This document shows, in pieces, positions 51,987 through 64,000 of a stretch of DNA of 64,000 nucleotides. How positions within the stretch are numbered: the first letter of the stretch is position 1; each line of letters opens with the position of its first letter. A program made the position numbers and the translations under genes. The notes beneath the pieces are model-generated. The model was given only the letters and a program-made list of their open reading frames with translations. It was not told where the DNA came from and did no database searches. Origin of the DNA: Tenebrio molitor (taxonomy: Eukaryota; Arthropoda; Insecta; Coleoptera; Tenebrionidae); the NCBI RefSeq assembly GCF_963966145.1, contig NC_091055.1, positions 2,976,001 to 3,040,000 of the forward strand. The letters run 5' to 3'.

Positions 51987-52394
51987 GCACCCTTAATGAA
52001 AACGGTAATTTTACGTACTCACAAGCGGACGAAAAGTAACTCTTTTTCGGATGCTAACCGTGGCGCCACGTGGTCTGTTTGGTAAGTTAACAACGAAACC
52101 GACAAAACCGATAATGTCCTGTCACCATAAATGATGTAAATAAGTACCTAATTGTATTGCAGATAGTACATTTCTACTTCTCTTGGGAAGCTGATAACAA
52201 ATACTATAAAAAATGGTTAATATGCATTAATAAATTTATATATTTGACAAAGGTAGAAACAAAATAAATTTGTAATTTTTCCAATGATCTCTTTTGTTTT
52301 GTAGTTCGTACGGTCGCCTAAAAAAATTTAAATTAAAAAGTCCCTTTTGTTCTTACCTGTTTCAAGCCTCGTCTGCGCCTCGGCCAGAAAACTC
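51987..52394 (+). repeat. Third repeat family, copy B (uninterrupted, 3' truncated)
   Basis: It matches copy A from GCACCCTTAATGAAAA through CTCTTTTTCGGATGC, AAGTTAACAACGAAACCGAC, the TTAATATGCATTAATAAAT block and most of the GCCTCGTCTGCGCCTCGGCC core. It then stops before the right arm of the core hairpin. It lacks the TA-inserted element and the tandem duplication of copy A. Confidence 0.85.
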
Positions 52395-54284
52395 AGTTAT
52401 AACATTAAAATTATTATCGGAATAATACAATACCCGCATATTCATTTTAATAATGATTAAAATGGTTATCAAAACACGCGATCTCGTTAAGTGTTGTGTT
52501 GGTACACTTTACCTTTTGCGAGAAATTCAGATTCAAACTTTAATGGCGACCGGAACCCGCTTTTCACTAAACGCTCCCTCTAATTTTTGTTTCTGTGATT
52601 AATTCGAAAGATAATTTTCGAGAACAGAATTGAAAATAAATGTAAATTGTTGAAGGAGTTAATGTTGGCGCGTTATTTACTATAGAATGAATATTTATTC
52701 TCGCATGTTTTACTTTTAAAATAATTTTGAAATTGTGAAATTAGACACAAGTAGGAATTGAAACGTTTCGTAGATGTCGAGTCCGGATAACCCCGAGCTT
52801 AATTCAGATTTATAGCTTTTCTAAAATTAAAACAATCTGTTAGAATATTCGACGTACAATTACTCTACCGCAAAACTTAGTTGAATAATTTCGGTTGCTT
52901 TCAATTTATCCGAGGAAAAGGTTTCGAGATAGATGTCAGAGTGAAGCAATTCCCGCAATGTATTTATTAATGAAAGCTGTGAGATTTGTGTTGAAAATTT
53001 TGATCGGTGATTTTTGGCTTTCGAATTGTCCGGATGGCGCGGTGATAAATATTTAGTTAAACACATTTGCCGAATTCTGATTGAAAATGTATATACTTGA
53101 TCATTTTTGCGTAACAGCCGTCAATTCGGCAAATACGCCGACTACTCGTCGTGAATTTTAAATGGAAAACAAACAGGGAGCGCCGTTTCGGGGGCAAATT
53201 GGCCATTTGAAAGTTTGTCGCTTATTTAAATCGGTTATGGCACACGTCATGTTAATCTGCACAATCGGGATCGTTAGTAGGGAACAGACACCATCCGGGA
53301 ATCCTGCGAGGGGCATGTCGCACGTTACACGACTGAGGGAGTTGTGACATCCCGAAATTCCCAGGAATCAGATTCCCTGGCCGTATTTCAATACAAAGTA
53401 AATTAACTCGCAAGACAGACAATAGGAAGGCAGTATAATTGTTGTATCCTGAGACCTGAATACCCGGCCAGGAAGCGGTTCAGAGGTCCTGAAAACCTTT
53501 TACTCTCAAAAAGTATTCCGATTGCACTTCTCTAGATTAAAAGGACAATCAACTAGATTAAGGCGAGATAACAGTTCGTTTATGCTAGATAATTAGGGAT
53601 CAATCTTGACATCGCTTTTTTCGCTCTCTACTTTCAGTAAATTTAAACCATTACATTTTTTACTCTTTTTGTACAAGTCCTGCTAAAGCGGGCAGATTTA
53701 TATAAAACACTAAAACTGTTCCAATTAATTGTATTGCACGCTAAAATTTATTGCCAAAATTAATTGGAATGAAACCTTTAATCGGCAAAATACCTCCATG
53801 TGCATTTGCCAACCCACCCTTTCCACCTTTCATCAAGGAATTTTTGTCATTCGAGAACAATCTACCGATTTACTTTTGTGGATATCAATAATAACGCGTC
53901 ATTATCTAAATAATGCCGCACAAATTTTTATCAACAAAAATATAATACTATCGTTTCGTTTTTGTTCCACCATCTTTTTATTTTAACCGTTCAAGTATAG
54001 TACTTTCTCGCATAATGGCGCCAAATTATACAGCTTTAAGCCTTAACAGAAACAGCTTTTCCAACAAAATAATAATCAAAGCAACGTCAGTTGCTCCAAA
54101 TGAGATTAACTTTCTTTGTTCCGATCTATCTAGGGTACGGACATTCCCCTCGTACAACTAAAACACGACACTAATTTTTCTTAATTCATTAAACTTGAAA
54201 CTTTATTCGCACTCGACAGTTCTAAAAGCGCATTTCTCTTTTCACGTTTATTGAAATCACAAAAAAAAATTCATTTTCTGCAAT
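52395..54284. other. Gene-free stretch, nothing recognised
   Basis: Short frames only. No repeat ends, tandem arrays or RNA genes were seen. Confidence 0.5.
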
Positions 54285-54468
54285 TTTAATGACAACATAT
54301 TTTTATAAATAAGCAAGAGCAACATTTAAGAAGGGGTAATTTATCAGCCTTATTGCCAAACGCAGGTAAGCAAATTTTTTGGTGAAATGTCAAAGAAACG
54401 TCAACTATGTGCTCTTGTTAACCCAAAAAAACAACTTTTCGATTTCGGCAAATCGAATCACTTGGTAT
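54285..54468 (-). repeat. CAAAGTG-family fragment, copy R4
   Basis: In reverse orientation it shares CTTATTGCCAAACGC, AAATGTCAAAGAAACGTCAA and AACTTTTCGATTTC with R2 and R1. A possible degraded end (AATCACTTGGTA) is at about 54455-54466. The middle part is shorter than in complete copies. Confidence 0.75.
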
Positions 54469-56576
54469 GAAAAAGATCATTAAATAAAGAACAAAAAGAA
54501 TCTGAAAATTATTTAGTTTTATTATTTATAACTGTGGAAAATGTATTATTTGAAAACACCAATGTAACAGGTTGTGGTCGTGACACGTATTTGCAGTGCA
54601 AGTAGATTCAGCCATAAAATGAGAACGATGTATTTTGAATATTTTGTTAAAATAAGTGTTTACAAAAAAATAAATGAATCAACGTATCGATTTACCGGGT
54701 GAATCGAGTATTTACGAGACGTATGATGTTTACGGTGTCGAAATTACATAATAAATTCCAAGTTGATTGAGTTTTCAATGAAGTTGATGGATGAGCTAAG
54801 TTCCGATGTATCGAAATAAGTATTTTATTGGAAATAAAACAGTCGAGGCTGTAACAAATTTAGAGTTTAGATAATAGAGGCGGGTGGTAGGCTCGGAGGT
54901 TATTGGACATAAATTGAAAGTGCTTTATCGAGCATGCAGTCGAAGCTGAAGAAGGATGGCGGGGCTGTATAAAACAAGATTGACATTAAACGGGGTGCAT
55001 TATAAAGACCGGGGCGGCTGGAGGTGTCGTTAACTAATCTCGTTATAGGTTTATTTGTTTGGCGAGCACTGGTATAATGGATGGTCAAATGTCGCAGCCC
55101 GGTTCGAATTGGGATCACAGTGCGAAACTGAAATGTCCCCGTGGGCCGCCTTAAGCATACAGTCCTCGTAGAAATTCCGCAGGACATGGAGTGAGCTATT
55201 GGCTGGAGCTGCAGGCGTCATTGTGCCGTCCCTGGAACTACAAGGGATACCGGGGATACTCTCCCCGGCAACTAATGTCGCCTGTCGTGAAAATTTACCG
55301 CTACAACCTTCCCACCCCACCCCCGAATTGTAAAACGGACAACTCGAAAAATGCTTAACCTTTTAACATCATTCGGGATATTGCGCTGACTTTATTTATT
55401 CTTTTTGTTCTACACCAGCTTCGCTAACTCCCTCTAAATCCGACACGGACTCGAGCACGCAAATAAACGCGTACTCCTGATTTTGATTAAAAAAATTAAC
55501 TTGGACCCCCCACGCAAAATGCGGATTTGCGAAACTCCACCTTCGAGATCACCGCCCAAACTTGACGTCTCCCTGGATATATCAAATCTCCTCCCACGTC
55601 AATCCCCACACAATATTTATTTTTTTTTTTTGAAAACTTCATCACCAAAAAGACATCAGTGCATATCTGTACAAAAATTAAATTAATGGGAAAAAAATTC
55701 TCGACTGAAATAGACGGACATCTTGAAAATTAGCAAATACCTATAGGGATCAAGAAATGTCATCATATTTGCGGGTCAAATCTAAAAACAGGAAGTTTGT
55801 ATCAGGATAACGTGCCACGAAGAAGAAAAAGATACTTTGGCAACAACGTATTGAAGAAAAAAAAAACAGTTGAAATTGAAGAAATCTTACAAAAATCAGA
55901 CTTGGTTGGCTAAATAATTCGCCTTTTTATTTAAACGCAAACTAGACACGTAAGTTATGGTAAAATAGTATAATTTGCCAACAAAAGGATCATTCACTTA
56001 GTAGCCGACCGTTTTGAAGCCTCTTATTTACAGCTTTGCCATAAAATTGACAGTGGTGTTTTTTCCGCTGATTTCGTAAATAAATTATTGTGAATTTCAG
56101 TATAAAAATCAGAATTTGACTTTCTGGAAGAAATTTAGTTTTTATTATGTTTTTTTGGTTTTGTTTGTAGGTAAGTGAAAAATTATCAAAAAATTATGAA
56201 ATGTACCTTACCAATACCCAGGTCAGTGTGAAAAATTTCGACAATTTTATTTAATTAGAGTTGCGATTTCTCATCTGCGCGTAACCGATGCTCCACCCGG
56301 TATATGTATGTGAAAATAGAAAATTAAACAAATAATATGGAATCCCTAACAGTTAAAAATACATATAAAAATTTGAGATTTATTCCAAATATGTAACGAG
56401 ATTTTTTGTCTTATTGCCAAAATATCGGACTCACATAAAAACAATGAATGCTTCTAATTCTGCCAAATAGTTTGTGAAAAATATATAAATTTAAAAAATT
56501 AAACAATGTGGTTGTATTAAATTGCGTCTGATAAATGTATCAAAGTAAAATGCAAAATATAGAGTATATTTCTTTG
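54469..56576. other. Gene-free stretch, nothing recognised
   Basis: No supported gene. GCTCCACCCGGTATATG at about 56290 resembles a degraded right end of a CAGGGTG-type element, but no left partner was found. GC-richer DNA at 54.9-55.3 kb contains no recognised domain. Confidence 0.45.
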
Positions 56577-57110
56577 ATTATCAAAAAGAAAACAAATCAA
56601 GATTGCTACCTCATCTTTTGTTTTATCGAAACATTTATCTCGTTTTGAATCGTACCCTAATTATACTTCCTATGCACAGTCCTTCTATTGGTTCCCTACT
56701 TCAATGGTAAAACCCATTTGACCACTTATTCTGGGATAATTATTGTTACTTACAATTAGGGTAAACGTCTGTAAACTTTGCCGAAATCCGAAAAGTTGTT
56801 TTCTAGGTTAATAACAGCACACCGTTGGCGTTTCTTTGACATTTCAGCGAAAAATCTGCTTACCAGTGACATCACGTTTGGGAATAAATTTGGTAATTTA
56901 GCCATTCTTACGGATGTAAAATATTACGCTTGTTTATTTTATACATTTTTTCCATTATCAAATATGTAATAATAATAAAATGCACAATTATACTTCCAAC
57001 GTCTAAAATGAATGAGATATGATAAAAATATGATATTTACATAGAATTCCGCAACGACATGACCGATAATTTGCAACGCCTGCTTTGTTTTTATTTTGAT
57101 CACATTGTAT
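56577..57110 (+). mobile_element. CAAAGTG-family MITE, copy R5 (nearly complete)
   Basis: The left edge reads ATCAAAAAGAAAACAAATC and the right edge ATTTTGATCACATTGTA, an inverted pair equal to the R1 ends with a few bases lost on the left. The interior aligns with R1 over its whole length (CCACTTATTCTGGGATAAT, GACATTTCAGCGAAAAATCT, CGACATGACCGATAATTTGC). Confidence 0.85.
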
Positions 57111-60100
57111 TTTTATGAAATTATTAAATAGTCGAGAATAATAACAGACATGAATAAGCTAGAGGGAGCTGGCTTTTATGTCATGCTAATATTTTTAGAA
57201 AAATAATTTTGTGTTTCGTTAATGCCTCAGAAGCAATATTTTCTGCTACATCAAGCTTATTCGGTGTGAAATAAATAAAAAAAATGTATAAAACGATAGA
57301 TTTTGTGGATTTTATATATATTTTTTTTATAACGATTGTGTATGTAGAATAATTGTTTCAATGGTTATGGGCAATAAATTTGAAAAAGAGTCATATCAGA
57401 GTGAAATTTGGAAGTCGATAGTAATAGAATCTCTATTGGCCCGAAGCAATATAACTTATTTAAGATAATTCCGTCGAATCGGCACGACCGAATAGCTTTA
57501 CCATCATCGGAACATCGTTTGCGGTAGCAACAAGCAAACAGACGTGAATGCAAATGTATTTTATTCGTTCAAAAATAGGGTAGACATCTCACGTAATGCG
57601 AAAATAAAATTCTTTTATGTATACAAACATGATAATTCCAAGTGGCTTATAAGGCTTCTATTGCAACAAAGCCAATTTTTTGATGTATTTTACAAAGGTA
57701 TAAGCACATTTCCGAGATATTTCAGGAATGCCGTGAAATTTTGAACCATTACGCATCTACATCCCCCTGGAGAGAAGCTCGGAGACAAAAACAGGACGAG
57801 AAGAGATTTCAGCCGCACGCCTTTTCTGACAGAACGTCACGAATTTCTAACACCGAAATGCAACTCGGAACGGCTTACCATCATTTAAATAAATTACTTT
57901 CGGTTAAATATCCCGCCTAGTCCGTGCAATCTATAAAAATTATTTACAGCTTCCGCGGCCCTAAAAATTTAATTTAATAAACAGTCAACTTTCGAGGGAG
58001 TTTCACCAACTTCTAAACGCCCAGAGACCGTCTCATTCAATTATTTTTCTTTGACGATGATCAAACTTTTGAATGTAATAACCCGCAACCCACAATTATC
58101 ATTTTAATTCCGCGATAACTTCGCCCAATTTCGAACGATACCGATTTTTCCTCGACACTTGCTGTACCTAACGACCCGGCTGTTTCACTATTATTTTCCT
58201 AAAGATTTTACTGTAATGCGAAACTCATTTACGACGTAGAATTATAAACGGAAAATGAAAAACACAAGCTGCACAAACGGAATTTTTTTTTTGGTTTAAT
58301 TGAACCGTATCGAATCTGGAGGAGTATCAGCGGTGACATTTTAATTATTTCAGAACAAAACTAGGCATTTGAAAGGTAATTAACTGGATAAAAGCTCGAA
58401 AACTTCATTGTAAATTTGATCGAAACAAAAAAGTGGAGACGGTCGAGCGTCAGTGGCAATCAGAACTTCCGAATTTATCCAGTAATGGATCAAACGATCA
58501 CTCCATTTGTAAATTAAATTAGCTTGCTATCACAGAATGAATAACGTATACTCTTGACGGACTTGATTGAGAACTCTTCTGCATCGGTCGAATAGGCTTT
58601 GCCTATAGGCAGTTCTATTTTAGCTCCCAACTCATTTACATACCGTTCAAAGTATTTAATTCGTACATTCACAACGCAGAATATCTTTTTTTTATTCCGA
58701 CTCCCTCGTTGCATAATTTGAAACGACAACGAAATCGAGCCGTTAATTAACGAGCAATCAAAATTCAAAATATCGAAGAAATCCGACGCAAATATTTAAT
58801 CTCGGACAAAATTGTTTATTTTAGATTGGACGAACGAGACGAGCAATGTCTGGTTAAACTAGCAATGTAGAGTCCAATTATTTCAAGAATGTTCCCCATT
58901 CTTGGTTAACGACGTCTCTAATGAGTGAATGGAAATAATAAAGGTATCATCACAACAAAACTGAACTTTGTCTGAAACTATTTTTTGTCACAAATGTAAT
59001 AACGGAATAAAATCCTTTGAGGACGGGCTTTATAAAATGAAAACTGAATATTCCACTTCACAACGTGTAATGGAACTTTTTCATATAAACATAGACCAAA
59101 TTATTACAAATGTGTTACGAAAGCTTTTAGTACTGAGTTGATTAAGTTAAATTGCTCGATATTTTGTTCCCTTGTAGCTCTTAATTAATTCGAATGTACC
59201 AAACGTTTGCTGTAAACACCTGGGATGAATTTCATTCGTTTATTTCGAGGAGTGGGAATGTATTCCATCGCCAGGTGCACGTTATTGCCAAAAAGCACTA
59301 TTTCACCGGAAATCATAGTACCCCAAGTCATCTAATCTAATCATTTTTGTGCAAAACTCTCTCTTAATTAGCAAATCTGCAGCGAGCGAAGGGTTCTTGT
59401 TCTTGTTAAAAGAAAGGAACGTAAAGTTTTATGTCGTCATTTAAAGTAACAAGTATATCTGTAGATCCGGCGCAAATCCTCGAAATTCCCTCTAGTACCA
59501 TCAATCAAACATCTTGACTGAATCTGTACGGAAACACGAGTGTTGCTTGCCTCAACTTTCTTCAAGAGAATCCGCATATTAATTCAAAATCATTTCGCAA
59601 AAGTACAAATACAAAATTTGACGTTTGAAACCCTGTAATCGGTAACTTTAACGCTCTCAAGTTGGTAGAAACAAGTGACAAATGTCAAGAAAGCCAAGTA
59701 ACAAGCGCAATTTTGTTTGGTTTGTTGTTGTTGGTGTTTTTTACGAAACAAGTTGGCCAGCATCAGTTTCTCCGATGGGAACGAGAAGAAACTGAAATCA
59801 ATCGATTCGCTCATCATAATTAACTCTCCACCGAAGCTGGAGTAATTTTTAATAGATCGGCGTTCAAGTTTTTATCGATCGCCAAGTTGGGTCAACAAAT
59901 AGTTAGCGAGACTTTGGGGCTAATTGTTATTCGGTGTATTTACACAAAATTATCTACCCATCTAGGTAATTGATACACCGGTCTTTGTAAAGTTTTCGCA
60001 GCTGAAATAAAAGCAGCACGAGTGCAACTAAGCTCTCAATTAACGAGCAACGAATAATGTATTAATTAGCGGTGTCTGTTTGAGATTCACTTGCACTAGT

Positions 60101-61594
60101 GTGATAATACGTGAAATAAGGTTAATATGTGACGAAGGGAACATTACCGAGGGCAGTAATTAAGTTGAGAAGTCTAAAGCTCTTAACACACTTGGAAAAG
60201 AGCTTATCCGGAACGGATTCGGAAAAAATACATTACCAGAATAACAAACACGCTTAGAGTTTTACGCTTGGAATTCTAATAATTCTTGTAATTCACGGTG
60301 AAAAAGCACCCTGAACAAATAGTACGATTTAATAATCAAACAGTGTGGGTGGCGACAAACGGCACGTCGAGTAGATAAAGAGAACACAATTTAATAAAAT
60401 TTGCGGCGGAGCTTTTTAAAACTAGTGAGATAGTTGACAATAGTCGGGACACAATATATTAAATTCTTGTGTTGTTCGGGAAACTCCAACTATTCTTAAC
60501 TGCACCTCTGCTGTCATGGAGGTTTTCTCCCAGTGTGAGCGCCGTTGCACTTAATTAAACCCATCCAATATTTATTAATGCAGAAAGATGAAAAACGGTC
60601 GGAAGACTTGTGCATTGTTAATTACGGCCGAGATAAATTCCCTCGGTGTTGTGTTTTGAGAACTCCAAGTGGAAATTCGAACCGTTCCAGTTGGTAAATT
60701 GCAGCCAGAACTGTTAATGTTGGATAATCATTCGTTAATAAATGTTAATTGCCAGCTCCATCAGTAAATTACCGCGTAATGCAATGATTGAACACGATTG
60801 CTTCAGTTAAAATGGTCAACATTGACTCTTAACCGACATAATGAACAATGCAACCAGTCTCTATCTGCAATTATGCTGATCGATTTGGTCCGTCGGATGT
60901 TGCGTTTTGTTTGCGGATGTGTCCAAACAGACTCACCAACTCCACGGTGACGCTCGCGACGACCACAACTTTCGACTTTCTTCTGATCGTCCCGGCTCGG
61001 TCGTATTTCCCGCACGGGGGCCAAACACCGAAAGAATCGTTATCTGGCGCCGCTTTCTGCACCCCAGTTGAAATTCGAAAAATTGTGCTCGACCCCAGGA
61101 AATTCGACGATATTTATGTCACTTGAGGACCAAACAGACGGTGTCAAATAGAAACTTTCACCGGGGATTCGATGGAAAAAGCCGCAGCGATCCAACCCTA
61201 AAAATAAACAAGAAAATCAATGGTAATGAATTTTGTTATTACGGAGATAAGCGCGCTTTGTGGCTTTAGTAGTGAGATATCTCGAGTCAAATTACGGAAT
61301 TAAAATAAAACTGTGAAGGTTTTAATCGTGATTAAGGAAACACGAGATATGGTGTACACGAGGATTTGTATTAATTTTCTATTGGATCATTTGGGAGGCG
61401 GCGAGAATCCTAATGCAATTCGATGAAACCAATCAGATGACTTATTAAAGCTCGTCTTGACATCTCACCCTCGCAAAACTGAACGTTCCCAATTCATAAA
61501 TCCCGTGTCCAATAACTTGTATACAATTAGGAGGGCGATTGAAATTCGGTCGCTTTGTGTAGATTTTTCAAGTGAAAACTTCTTTAGGCGCGCC
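57111..61594. other. Gene-free stretch, nothing recognised
   Basis: No supported gene or element. A small perfect hairpin, ATAGGC ttt GCCTAT, is at 58592-58606. GC-richer DNA at 60.85-61.1 kb gives frames on both strands without known motifs. Confidence 0.5.
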
Positions 61595-61798
61595 AGATAC
61601 ATTTTATTCCCGGGCAGTGAATTAGTTTCATGCGACACGGTAAAATCGTTCGCAGCATGACACGGCAAGCTAAAATCAAGGGAGTCGAGTTTTTTAGCGG
61701 AGCGAGCGAAAAACAATCAACTGTGCGTCACTTGTCAATTTTAAATTTTTATTGTGACCTGACTGACCTCAGTGCAGAGCTGCAGGAGTAACTGTATA
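61595..61798. repeat. Left arm of diverged duplicated repeat, copy D2
   Basis: It aligns to 107-293 in the same orientation (GAATTAGTTTCA, GAGCGAGCGA, CTGTGCGTCACT, CAGTGCAGAGCT). The homology ends at the same TATA at which copy D1 is interrupted. Confidence 0.7.
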
Positions 61799-61800
61799 TA

Positions 61801-62037
61801 ATGGGTGATTATTAAAATTTTCACTTAGGGTTGGCTATGGATCATTCTTTGTTTTCCGTAGCACTTTAGACACTGACAAGTTTGACATTTCAATAAATGT
61901 TTTTTCTCTTAATTTGGTTATGTTTCAATTGTACTGACTGACATTTGTCGTTTGTTCTTGCGTGTGTCTAAAGTAACAGAAAAAAATAAAAACTCGTTCA
62001 AAGCCAACTCCAAGTGAAAATTTTAATAGTCACCCGT
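61801..62037. mobile_element. T1: 237-bp MITE, ATGGGTGATTATTAAAATTT ends
   Basis: About 35 bp at each end are inverted copies, sharing GGGTGA, TATTAAAATTTTCACTT and GTTGGCT. TA flanks both sides (61799-61800 and 62038-62039). It is the first of three abutting elements. Confidence 0.8.
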
Positions 62038-62041
62038 TACA

Positions 62042-62538
62042 CAGGGTTATTCGCGAGAGGGGTATTTCTGAATTTCTTTTTACAGCAACCCATTATACAC
62101 ATTGCAACAATATCTTGATTTAAAATTTCGAAAATAATTATAACTGAATCCACGATGGCTCTTAGTTCTGTCTCTTGACGTTAAAGCAAAAAATCTTTGT
62201 CAATTAGAAAAATGTGTTTTTACAATAACGACGAAAAGACTGACATGCTCCTCATTTATGGAGAGTGTGGAAAGAATTCTGTCGCCGCTGCGGATGTTTA
62301 GAAGTCGATGGTAGACACTTCGAACACCTTTTACACTAAATTAATTTGTTAATTTATTTGTTGAATTCTGATTAAATACAGGTTATCTGTCAAACTGACA
62401 TTTCTCACAAATCTATCCAACTTACTTTGATTTCTAATTTAAAAGAAATAACACATTTGATTTAGTAGTTACTGCCATTGGTATTGTTGGTTGCGGCAAA
62501 ATAAAAATTCAGAAGTACCCCTCTCATGAATAACCCTG
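62042..62538 (+). mobile_element. T2: 497-bp mariner-type element, CAGGGTTATTC ends
   Basis: The ends share CAGGGTTATTC, GAGAGGGGTA and TTCTGAATTT as inverted copies. It lies between TACA on the left and TATA on the right (62539-62542). It contains a transposase N-terminal remnant. Confidence 0.85.
62212..62301 (+). pseudogene. Transposase N-terminal remnant in T2 (DUF4817-like)
   Basis: A short frame from an ATG at 62212 reads DEKTDMLLIYGECGKNSVAA and then meets a TAG at 62299-62301. The DMLLIYGECG pattern is typical of the first helix of the N-terminal domain of insect mariner-type transposases. No catalytic sequence follows within T2. It is a relic of the element's former gene after internal deletion. 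Confidence 0.65.
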
Positions 62539-62542
62539 TATA

Positions 62543-62699
62543 CAGGATATTTCACGAGTGATAATGAGCCTGACGTAATTTAAAATGTAACCCACACTAT
62601 ATTTCCGAAAAAAGGTGGCTACTGTCATTAAAATGTCCGGCTTTTTTTGGGTTGAATTTATTATTCTGTCAGGCTCATTATCACTCGTGAAATACCCTG
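62543..62699. mobile_element. T3: 157-bp MITE, CAGGATATTTCACGAGTGAT ends
   Basis: The ends are inverted copies over about 40 bp, sharing TATTTCACGAGTGATAATGA and GCCTGAC. TATA lies on both sides (62539-62542 and 62700-62703). Most of the element is its two arms. Confidence 0.85.
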
Positions 62700-62703
62700 T
62701 ATA

Positions 62704-62790
62704 GTTTTATATAATATAAACGATAAAGACACGACAAATATTGTAAGTTTACAGATGAATGTAGGATTTAATACGTAATTCTCAATTATA
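62704..62790. repeat. Right arm of diverged duplicated repeat, copy D2
   Basis: It aligns to 1836-1965 (AAACGATAA, CGACAAATATTGTAA, GATGAATGTAGGATTTAATA). It shows that the T1-T2-T3 train interrupted one continuous sequence. Confidence 0.6.
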
Positions 62791-64000
62791 TGGCTTCAAC
62801 AATAATTCATCTATTGGAAAAATTTGTGTAGCAAAATGTGAAGAGGAAAATGGAGAAATTATCATAATACAGGGTATTGGTATTGCTATGAAAACTTCTG
62901 TTGTGTTCAATATCATCGTCAAGAAAATAAAACTTAAACATCCAAACCTAACCTCACAAATTTTGCCAGAGTGTAAGATTTCACTTCTGTCGTGCGGTTT
63001 TAAGCACACAATCTTTTTTTTTAAATCAGTAACACAAATCGATGATGACGATAAGTTGCAAGAAAAACATGACAATTGGAGTGGTAGAATTGTGTGCGAC
63101 CAGAGAAAACGTCAGCTAAACTGTTGAACGGTCTTTGACAGTTGTATGGAGTAATTTTGATTGATATCAGATCGTGTTAGTGTATAGAACAAATATCTTT
63201 GTTGAAATGAAATGCTTAGCTTACAGTTTAATTGTATCTGGTTGATGTTGCATGTGGTTAGTACAAACATGTTATGTTAGCTATTCATATTAAACAATAA
63301 TCTAATTACTGCAGAACAATCCGCAGACCGACGTGAAAGACCAGCATGAACTGGCTTATTGGAGCGAACTTCAAACGACAGAGCAGACTCGTGGGTGTTT
63401 AGCGTTTGCATTTTAATTTTGCAGTAAGCTCCTTTGCGGCGAATTAAAAATAAGCGAAAAACGATTCTTGTAGCGCGCGACCTTTCCAGTAAAAAGTGGC
63501 GCCAGTGCAGACTGGCGTAATTGAGTAAAAGAAATTCACTCATGAACGGAGTGTGTAAAGTATAATCAGCCTTCTATTGCACATAAATAACTGTGAAATC
63601 TCGGCACCGGAATTATATCACATAAACGACTGTAGCAAAACACTTCCCTACGCCTTATGTTCCTGAAAGCTTGGAATAATTCACGATACAGAAGGGTGGG
63701 CGCCCAAACTTACAACTACAACGCTCACTTTTACAAAAAATAAACTTTTACATCCCCGTAGTGCGGAATATATTAAGATTACCAATAACGCCCCCCCTTT
63801 TTAAGTTATTGTTTTAATCTCGCGACCCGAGCCCTTCGAAACTTGTTTTCTAAATAAGTGAATATCAAATTTTACGATCGCATTTAAGGAAAAAGAAATT
63901 GTTTTAAGAGCATCAATTAGAGCAAGTGCTTTTTGTAGAAGCGCCGTTAATGGTGTCTTTGTTATTTAAGAAGAAATGGGGGACCGTAGTAATTAAGAGT
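62791..64000. other. Gene-free stretch; possible one-ended element at 62870
   Basis: ATAATACAGGGTATTGG at about 62866 looks like a left end of a CAGGG-type element, but no partner lies before the window edge. The 79-codon frame at 62888-63127 begins just inside it and has no motif I know. Confidence 0.4.

Noticed and set aside
55060..55130. tRNA-like B-box (GGTTCGAATTGGG)
   Set aside because: No paired acceptor, D or anticodon stems can be drawn around it, and the upstream A-box is not convincing.
62888..63127. 79-codon frame inside a possible element end
   Set aside because: No transposase motif. It is lysine- and isoleucine-rich as expected of AT-rich DNA, and it overlaps a frame on the other strand.

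Overview
This window looks like AT-rich, gene-poor nuclear DNA of an insect, possibly a beetle. The order is an inference from the repeat types; no diagnostic host gene is present. I find no protein-coding gene that I can name. Nearly all reading frames are short, overlap on both strands, start at non-ATG codons or lie inside repeats. The most gene-like signal is a possible two-exon reading frame at 35856-36556 whose splice phases agree. I do not recognise its product and hold it at low confidence.

What can be read clearly is a dense record of transposable elements. The commonest class is short elements with inverted ends (mostly CAGGGTG-like) inserted at TA or TATA: 298-1831 (three nested elements), 7468-7922, 16909-17767, 22928-24012, 27161-27960, 41730-42294, 45701-46077, and three abutting elements at 61801-62699. 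Three of them carry decayed fragments that resemble a Tc1/mariner-type transposase: an N-terminal helix-turn-helix region in all three and part of the catalytic domain in one. A second TA-inserted family with CAAAGTG ends has five or six copies (11806-12333, 13190-13292, 19718-20160, 45525-45690, 54285-54468, 56577-57110). A third repeat has three copies (9026-9383, 40621-42530, 51987-52394). Its untouched copies show the empty site of the element at 41730-42294 and confirm a TA target. A non-LTR retrotransposon fragment with the reverse transcriptase YADD motif lies at 47527-48250.

The most unusual pattern is a set of long imperfect hairpins of about 120-140 bp (1461-1595, 20873-21012, 24018-24140, 27232-27366, 29858-29996, plus the core of the third repeat). 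They share one layout and loosely similar ends, but mostly not their arm sequence. Another is a 16-bp word, CCCGGCGCATCCRCCA, found four times between 16 and 26 kb with unrelated flanks. The two ends of the window also hold diverged copies of one sequence (107-1965 and 61595-62790), each interrupted at the same TATA by different elements.

Layout: 0-2 kb nested elements; 2-7 kb plain; 7-9.4 kb GC-rich minisatellite and repeats; 11-13.3 kb element cluster; 13-16 kb plain; 16-24 kb elements and hairpins; 24-27 kb plain, with a GC-rich island at 25.1-25.7 kb; 27-30 kb nested hairpin elements; 30-40 kb plain apart from the possible gene; 40-48 kb repeats and retrotransposon; 48-61 kb mostly plain; 61-63 kb element train. 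The plain stretches would fit a large intron or intergenic regulatory DNA, but nothing in the sequence proves this.
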